Below, in pieces: positions 57,540 through 64,000 of a stretch of 64,000 nt of DNA. A program made the position numbers and the translations under genes. This stretch comes from Gigaspora rosea. Lineage: Eukaryota > Glomeromycota > Glomeromycetes > Diversisporales > Gigasporaceae. Each line of letters starts with the position of its first letter. Within the stretch, counting starts at the first letter, position 1. The stretch lies in contig QKWP01001883.1 of NCBI GenBank assembly GCA_003550325.1, positions 15,665 through 79,664 of the forward strand, in the 5' to 3' direction. Below the pieces are notes generated by a model, which did no database searches, had not been told where the DNA came from, and was given only the letters and a program-made list of their open reading frames with translations.

Positions 57540-60381
57540 TAATACACATATGGGATCTCGCCTCGCTGCTCACGTGGTCCACAGACAGTTCCTAGAATCA
57601 TGTCCCGCTAATGCATCATCATTTTTGTTCTTCTGTTCGATCAGGCTTAACACAGCAGCCATCTCCAATATCCGGGTTGTCCACCCGGGCTATTTACCAC
57701 ACCTTTATATCAACCTAGTTACCAAAGATCTCCTTCCCAGTGGCGAGTGGGTGGGTAACAACCCCTCTACTCTCTTCCTCCATTCCTTATAATCTCATAC
57801 TGACTCAACTGATCCAACATTTCTTACACAATACCTTATCATTATTCATTCTCAATACCCATCATCAATACCTCATACTTTCTCAACGAAATCAATACCC
57901 CCATGCAATACCTCATTTTTACTCATTTCACATACTCATAATATCCATCATTACTAACTCCTACTTATCCTCATCAACTCTATGCCAAGGACCCGGTTCA
58001 CAGTGGTAAACGGATGCCACGTGACAACATCACAGCATCTAACCTTTCTTCCTTTAACCATTAGCTACCAAAGCACTCATCTTTGATATCTGGGTTGTCT
58101 ACCCGTACCACTCCCGTACCCGGGCTATCAACCCCATCTGTATGCTAACCTAACTACCAAGATCTCCTTCCCAGTAGTGGATGAGTAGGTAAGAACCCCC
58201 TACTCTCTTCCTCTTAAATAACAATCCCTTATAACTATCCCCTATCCAACCGAACCAACATCTCTCACATAATACCCTATCCTTATTCATTCTCTATATC
58301 CATCATCAGACTTCAAACTTACTCAACCGAGCCAATACCCCTCACGCAATATCTCATTCTTACTCCTTTCCCATACTATAATACCCATCACCAATAAGTC
58401 ATACCTACCACTCATCAACTTTATGTCAAGAACCTGGTTCACGGTAATACATGGATGTCACATGACAATGTCATGGCATCTAACTCTTAAACCATCAGCT
58501 ACTCAACAACCATCAGTACCAAAACATTCATCTTCGACATCTGGGTTGTCCACTCAGGCTACCAACCACACCTGTACATCAACCTAACTACCAAGGTCTC
58601 TTTCCCAATAGTGGGTGGGTGGGTAACAACCCTAAACCTCTTTCTTTCAAATAACCATCCTTATAACTATCCCTTATCCAACCAATCCAACATCTCTTAC
58701 ACAATACCTTATCCTTATTCATTATATTCGTCACCAATACCTCATACTTACTCGACTGAACCAATACCTCCTATGCAATACCTCATTCTTACTTATTTCC
58801 CATATTCCTAATATCCGTCACCAATATCATACTTACCACTCAGTCAACTACATATCAAGGACCCGGCTCACAGATGCATCGTGACAACGTCACGGCATCT
58901 GACTCTTAACAATCATCAGTTACCAAAGCATCCATCTTCGACATCCGAGTTGTCCACCCGGGCTATCGATCACATCTGTATATCAACCTAACCACCAAGA
59001 TCTTCTTCCCAGTGGTGAGCGGGTGGGTACAACTTCCCCACTCTCTACTTCCAAATATACTTCCCTTATAACGTCATACTGACCCAATTGAACCAACATC
59101 TCTCACACACTACCTTACGTTTTTCCATTCTCTATACCTGTCGCTAATACCTCATACTTACCTAACCAAACCAATACCTCCCACGCAATACCACATTCTT
59201 ACTAACTTCCCATGCTCCTAATATCAATCACCAATAGCTCGTACTTACCACTCATCAACCTACGTCAAGGACTCAGTTCATAGCGATAAACAGATGCCAC
59301 GTGACAACATCACAGCATCTAATTCTCCTTCCTTAAACAACCATCAGTTACCAAAGCATTCATCTTCGACATCCGGGTTGCCCACCCGGGCTATCAATCA
59401 CACCTGTATATCAACCTAACCACCAAGATCTCCTTCCTAGTGGTGAGCGGGTGGGTACAACTTTTCTACTCTCTTCTTCTTAATAACCTTCCTTTATAAC
59501 CTCATACTGACCCATCCGAACCAACATCTCTCATACAATACCTTACGCTTTTCCATTCTCTATATCTGTCACCAATACCTCATACTTACTCAACCAAACC
59601 AATACCTCCCACGCAATACCTCATTCTTACTCACTTCCCATACTCCTAATATCCATCACCAATAACTTATACTTACCACTCATCAACCTACGTCAAGGAC
59701 TCAGTTCATAATGATAAACAGATGCCACGTGACAACGTCACAGTTCCTTCCTTAGACAACCATCAGCTATTAAAGCATTCATCTTCGGGTTGTCCACCCG
59801 GGTTATCAACCATACTATAACCCCACCAAAACACGAGAACTCTCATTAAACCCAAATGTCCAACACATTATTCCTACCCATTTCTTATACGTACAATATC
59901 CGTCATAAACACCTCATATTACCCAAACGTCAACTCTTCATCATGGACTAAGTCCCAGTCCTGTGACACATGGATGCCTCCTAACTTCGTTCACGGGTTT
60001 TGCTTTTTCCTAATACCCGACCTGTTCGACCAGACCAACCAGCCACTCACCTTCGATGTTCGGGTTGTCCACCCGAGCTATCGAACCTCCCATAAGACCA
60101 CTGAACCCACAAATACTCCCACCTAGTGGTGGGTGGGCGGGAACCAACGACAAAGCTAGACTTCCGTCGAGCTAGCAGCTAAAACAAAAGATGGAAACAA
60201 TTTCCCACACCTAATAGCCATTTTTCATTACCCCATACTTACATATCCCAATTCAATACATCATCCTTACCCACTTCTCATATACCCGTCACCATTACCT
60301 CACACTCACCAGTCGTCACCTCTACGTGGGTCATGGTTTCGTGACAAATGGATGCCACGTGGCTTCGTTCACGGCATCTCA
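57540..60381. repeat. Satellite array of about 420 bp, seven units
   Basis: The palindromic marker ccgggttgtccacccggg (variants) recurs at about 57672, 58089, 58540, 58944, 59372, 59783 and 60058, giving spacings near 417, 451, 404, 428, 411 and 275. Other unit words are tctccttcccagtggtgagcgggtgggta, caatacctcattcttactca and gatgccacgtgacaacatcac. The plus strand is C/T-rich and clearly more GC-rich than the flanks. Frames 57550-57792, 57740-58009 and 58611-58811 are repeat translations, not genes. Confidence 0.9.
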
Positions 60382-60510
60382 AATTCTCCCACATCGTCCC
60401 TCCATAATATCACATGAGCGAGATTGAAATATTCGCATAAGTCCCGGTTTCAAAAAAGCATTTTAATGAAGAAATTCCATAATTCGACAAAGGTTTTAAT
60501 TTGTATTTGT
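60382..60510 (-). pseudogene. Fragment of kinase exon 7 at the satellite edge
   Basis: Matches 60898-61030 (cgagattgaaata, gtcccggtttcaaaaa, aattcgacaaaggttttaat), the 3' end of kinase copy 2. It is about 130 bp with no other exons. It marks one breakpoint of the local duplication. Confidence 0.85.
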
Positions 60511-60514
60511 ACTG

Positions 60515-60836
60515 TTTCAATTTGTTAAATTTTTTTTTTTTTAAAAAAAAAAAATATAACTACTTAGCAATAACTATCCGATCCAAATAATAAATTATTG
60601 TAATTACTAAAATTTAATAAACGTATATTTTATTCAGTTAAATAAATCATGAAATACAGTATTTTTAACTTAATAATCTATAAGTCAAAAATTGGCCAAT
60701 CGGATTTAATGACCGCTATGCTAAAAGAATCGATGAGGCTTTAGACGTCCCCATATAAGGTGCGATCTACAACATCCATTTTTGGAAAAATTCATGATAG
60801 AATGAAGTTGTCCATTTGGGAGAATTATGCAACTAA
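60515..60836. repeat. Right arm of the direct repeat bracketing the satellite
   Basis: Homologous to 57022-57500 but without its 145-bp insertion. It ends at the stop codon of kinase copy 2. Confidence 0.8.
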
Positions 60837-62642
60837 CTTTTTTTGGTTAAAAAAAAAAACATGTAATATATTAAATGCTTTGGTATAAAAACCCAGATTC
60901 TCCCACATCGTCTCCCCATAACATCACGTGAGCGAGATTGAAATACTCGCAAAAGTCCCGGTTTCAAAAAGTATTTAACGAAGAAATTCCATAATTCGAC
61001 AAAGGTTTTAATTTGTATTTGTATTGTTTCCCCAGAATCATTATTCCTGATGGAGAAATGCATGCCTTCATTTAAGGCTGCAATGTTATAATTAGAATCA
61101 ATTTCGCTGAGTTCGTTTAAATTAATGGCTGTATAGTCTCTTGGATATGGAATACATTCAGACTCATCTTGATTACCTAAGAAAAAATTTTAATAAAATC
61201 GCAACTAAACAAACTAATAAATATAAAGTAAATATCCTACCAAGATTATCGCCATTTAATTCATTATGATTATCTAAATAAAATATTTATTTATGTTGAA
61301 TGGAGTAAAAAAACAATAAATTATAAAATAGTGTCAACAATTAATATTTCAATTTACCTTCAGAGTGCTGATTAACGGCTATATTTTCAGCTATACTATG
61401 AATCGACACATTCTCATTATCTAAATAAAATATGTATAAATAAAAAATTCAATCAATGAATATTTTCTATAAAATATGTTAGTTTGGTTTAAAATGCTTA
61501 CTTGAATTTACAGAAAAATCTAATATTTTCGAAATAATAGAAAGGTTTTCTGAAATTTCTTCTATTGTTGGACGCCGGTTTGGATCATGGTCCCAACATC
61601 TTTCGAAAAGTTGAATGTATTGGTTTGATGTACCTTCAACAGGCTTTTCTCTTTTTCCTTGGAGTATATGAATGGCCAATACTTGGTTTCTTTCGCTGAA
61701 TTTATCGAACGGTGGTCTACCACTCGAAATTTCCCAAAGAATTACCCCAAAACTATAAATGTCAGATTTCTTGCTACGTTTATATTTTTCATCTTCAAAA
61801 CATTTAGGATCAATGTATGCTGACATTCCACAAACGGTAGAACTTGAGGTTCTTGATGTCTCATCTTTTGATAGGCCAAAATCGGCAATTAACATTTTTT
61901 CTTCGTGAACTAGTATGTTTTTAGAATGCTGAAACATAAGAGTTGTTTATTAACAAATTAATAGAATAGCATAGTTCTTGTTTATATAATAGAAGAGCGT
62001 TGTATCTATATCTGGCAGCATAATACTTACAAGATCTCGGTGGATAATATTATTTTCATGTAGGAACTTAAGACCGTCTAAAATTTCACAGGCCACTCGT
62101 AATTTGTCAGTCCATTCAAGTTTTGAAAAATTATCTTTTAAATATTTGCGTAAATCTCCATGATTTGCAAATTGTAATACCATATAGAATTCACTCGAAA
62201 CACCTATTATTGAGCATATAGATATTGATTCTAAAATTGTTGATTTCATATGTAAATATCACAGATTAATTTAATTTTACTAACATTGAGTAACTCCGTA
62301 AAATTCGACAACATTTTGATGCTTGTAAACTTTCTGCAAGTGCTTAAGCTGAATAAATGTAAAGATATGTATTTATTATATTGTAATAGTATTTTGCTCT
62401 ATTGTTATATTATAGCTAATAATATAATCTCTTACCTCTTTAACAAATTTTTGAATAGCCTTCTCTTCATTCAAAGGTACATTCTTTAGTTTTTTAAGTG
62501 CAATGGTTAATCCACGATTTTTCCATTCTGATTTATACACAACCCCGTATCCTCCTGCTCCAATTTTTTCAAGGGCAGAAAATTCCGTATAGTCGTAAGA
62601 CTTAATGTCCTCTCTATTAATAGCGTCCTCGATTAATTCCAT
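60833..62642 (-). pseudogene. Tyrosine-kinase-like protein kinase, copy 2 (stop at exon 2/3 junction)
   Basis: Exons: 62642-62436, 62348-62285, 62230-62031, 61928-61502, 61420-61358, 61273-61241, 61176-60833, total 1338 nt. Features: glycine loop GAGGYG (28-33), VAIK-type lysine K50, HRDLHSKN (D156, N161; split by an intron after HRDL), DFG (D173), YIDPKCFEDE, GVILWEISSGRPP, PNRRPTIEE. A C-terminal tail of about 130 residues (KTFVELWNFFVKYFLKPGLL) follows the kinase domain. All phases fit, but exon 2 ends in T instead of the G of copy 1, so the junction codon 91 becomes TAA. Unless another splice form exists, the product stops before the catalytic loop; it could still be expressed if splicing differs. 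No transmembrane segment is seen. Confidence 0.85.
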
Positions 62643-63404
62643 ATTCCAACAAGTGATTTTTTTTATATGTCGAATAAATTTTGAAGACCGGATGTGTTAA
62701 AATAAAAGGAATTTTAAATAATGTAACCGCAACAGTATAAAAGTTTATCTAATGTAAGAAGAATCTATAGCAGAAGATGAATTTAGCAAAAAGGAAGAAA
62801 ATTACAACCAGCATACATGCAATTCTGCATTTGGTCAGAAATGTAAGAGGCGTTACTGCATGTAACACAAACCTGGTATGAAACCGACAAAAGAAAAGAT
62901 TCAACATTGAAAAAAATAACCAATTCTAGTGAATGTTAGCATTAACGCTAAAGCTAATGCTAATACTAAATCTACTCAAAGTTGAATGGTTGAAAAATAA
63001 CTTTGATTCAGTTCATGAAAATATCGTTAGCATTACTACTAAACATAGTAAAATTATTATTATGTATTAAATATGAAAAATCTGGGACAGGTTATGTCAA
63101 TCTTCGAGTCCAATATTCAAATTGTAAATATATTATTAAGATTAACGTTTAATACTATAGTAAACTCTATAACAAATCTTTTATAACGAACCCTGGATAT
63201 AAAGAACTAAAAATTTTAAAATTTTATACAGTATAAAGAGATATAATTTCTTGCAATTATAAAAATCACATTTTAAATCTAGATATCGATACAGTCAATC
63301 ATCCAATCATATATTTTAAAACACATTTTATTATAATTAAAGATGAACTTCGATGCCAAAACTCTTATTTTAAAGAATAAAATGTTATCAACTTCAGATT
63401 CATT

Positions 63405-63520
63405 TAATGTAAAAACTTAAGACTGTTTGAAATTTCACAGCCCATTCTCAATTTGTCAGTCCATTCAAGCATTGGAAAATTTTCTCTTAAATACGCTCAT
63501 AGATTTCTACCATTCGCAAA
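63405..63520 (-). pseudogene. Relic kinase exon 3 fragment upstream of copy 2
   Basis: gaaatttcacagcccattct...gtcagtccattcaagcattgg...aaatacgctcatagat corresponds to kinase exon 3. It is the counterpart of 43350-43435 in the other duplication arm. Confidence 0.65.
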
Positions 63521-63681
63521 TATAACCTATCTTGATGATCTATTATAAATCCATTTTTTAGAATTATTGATTTAATTTGTGGTTCGCGAGTAATAGAAAG
63601 AATTATCGATTTATAATCATTTAATTTGTGGTTCGCGAATAATAGAAAGAATTATAGTTTGACAACCAATTTTGTAAACCG

Positions 63682-63910
63682 TACCGTATTTGCGCGTAAT
63701 AACGCGCATGCCCATTTTTTTGAAAATTGTTTTTTTACTCAAAATAACGCTCATGCGCGTCCTAAAATAACGCGCACCCTAAATTTACATACATCATATA
63801 ACCAAAACAGGGTTCTTCTGGTAATAAAAACTATCAAAATGATTCGAAATATCGCGCATGCGCGTCCCGAAATAACGCGTAGATGCGCGTTATTATGTGC
63901 AAATACGGTA
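63682..63910. mobile_element. TACCGTATTTGC-family element, short form
   Basis: The ends TACCGTATTTGCGCGTAATA and TATTATGTGCAAATACGGTA are inverse. The interior repeats aaataacgcg and catgcgcgt. Length 229 bp. The 119-residue plus frame 63626-63985 is mostly this repeat. Confidence 0.7.
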
Positions 63911-64000
63911 TCAGTAACGTACCCACAAACTAATACTGTAAGATCAATTAATAAGCATTTAGAAATAGAGCTCTTGATAGAGTGAACCAGTGTTAAAGAT

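Noticed and set aside
57550..58009. 80- and 89-residue frames with coding-like composition
   Set aside because: They are satellite repeat units; equivalent frames are broken in the other units.
63626..63985. 119-residue frame with repeated NNAHARPKITRTLN-like peptides
   Set aside because: It is translated from the palindrome words of a TACCGTATTTGC-family element; the related frame 43507-43749 has the same cause.

Overview
This window looks like nuclear DNA of a Glomeromycotina (arbuscular mycorrhizal) fungus close to Rhizophagus. The evidence is extreme AT-richness, short GTAAGT...YAG introns, a degenerate RNase H-type LINE, tyrosine-kinase-like protein kinases of the type expanded in these fungi, and very dense small inverted-repeat elements. 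The organism call is an inference from these features. A 704-base assembly gap (N) lies at 28781-29484.

Coding content is sparse. (1) 8044-10329, minus strand: a 761-residue Pro/Ser/Asn/Thr-rich, internally repetitive protein with one membrane segment and a cytoplasmic tail. (2) 33072-38560, minus strand: a complete GH38 alpha-mannosidase of the vacuolar Ams1 type. I assembled it from 30 exons (1053 residues), including 16-bp and 9-bp microexons that encode the WDAWD motif. (3) 40666-42441 and 60833-62642, both minus strand: two copies of a seven-exon tyrosine-kinase-like kinase gene inside a direct segmental duplication of about 3.1 kb. Each copy carries one different lesion: a 1-nt deletion in exon 1 of the first, and a stop codon at the exon 2/3 junction of the second. 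(4) Relics: a LINE RNase H/zinc-knuckle remnant (45.8-47.1 kb), a broken ParB/sulfiredoxin-like gene (50.3-51.4 kb), and two further degenerate reading frames (52.0-53.7 kb).

Most of the remaining sequence is mobile or repetitive. At least five short non-autonomous elements have exact or near-exact 8-bp target duplications and TAGG/TAGRG-type ends, as in the hAT superfamily. A second family with 8-bp duplications starts GGGGTC, and one of its copies sits 78 bp upstream of the mannosidase start codon. Mariner-like elements flanked by TA and several larger foldback elements (0.2-2.3 kb) are also present, some nested in others. Many of these elements are filled with copies of a short palindrome that differs between families, and many contain a degenerate CCCTAA tract.

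From 57.5 to 60.4 kb there is a C/T-rich satellite of about 420 bp, seven units long, bracketed by duplicated sequence that includes a fragment of the neighbouring kinase gene. A 533-bp tandem repeat (three copies, one interrupted by an inserted element) lies at 53.85-55.75 kb.

Layout: 0-8 kb repeats and intergenic DNA; 8-10.3 kb mucin-like gene; 10.4-32.2 kb intergenic DNA with many elements and the gap; 33-38.6 kb mannosidase; 38.6-40 kb nested elements; 40.7-43.7 kb kinase copy 1; 44-50 kb foldback elements and LINE remnant; 50-57 kb relic genes and tandem repeats; 57-60.4 kb satellite; 60.4-64 kb kinase copy 2. No operon-like or pathway linkage between the genes is apparent.
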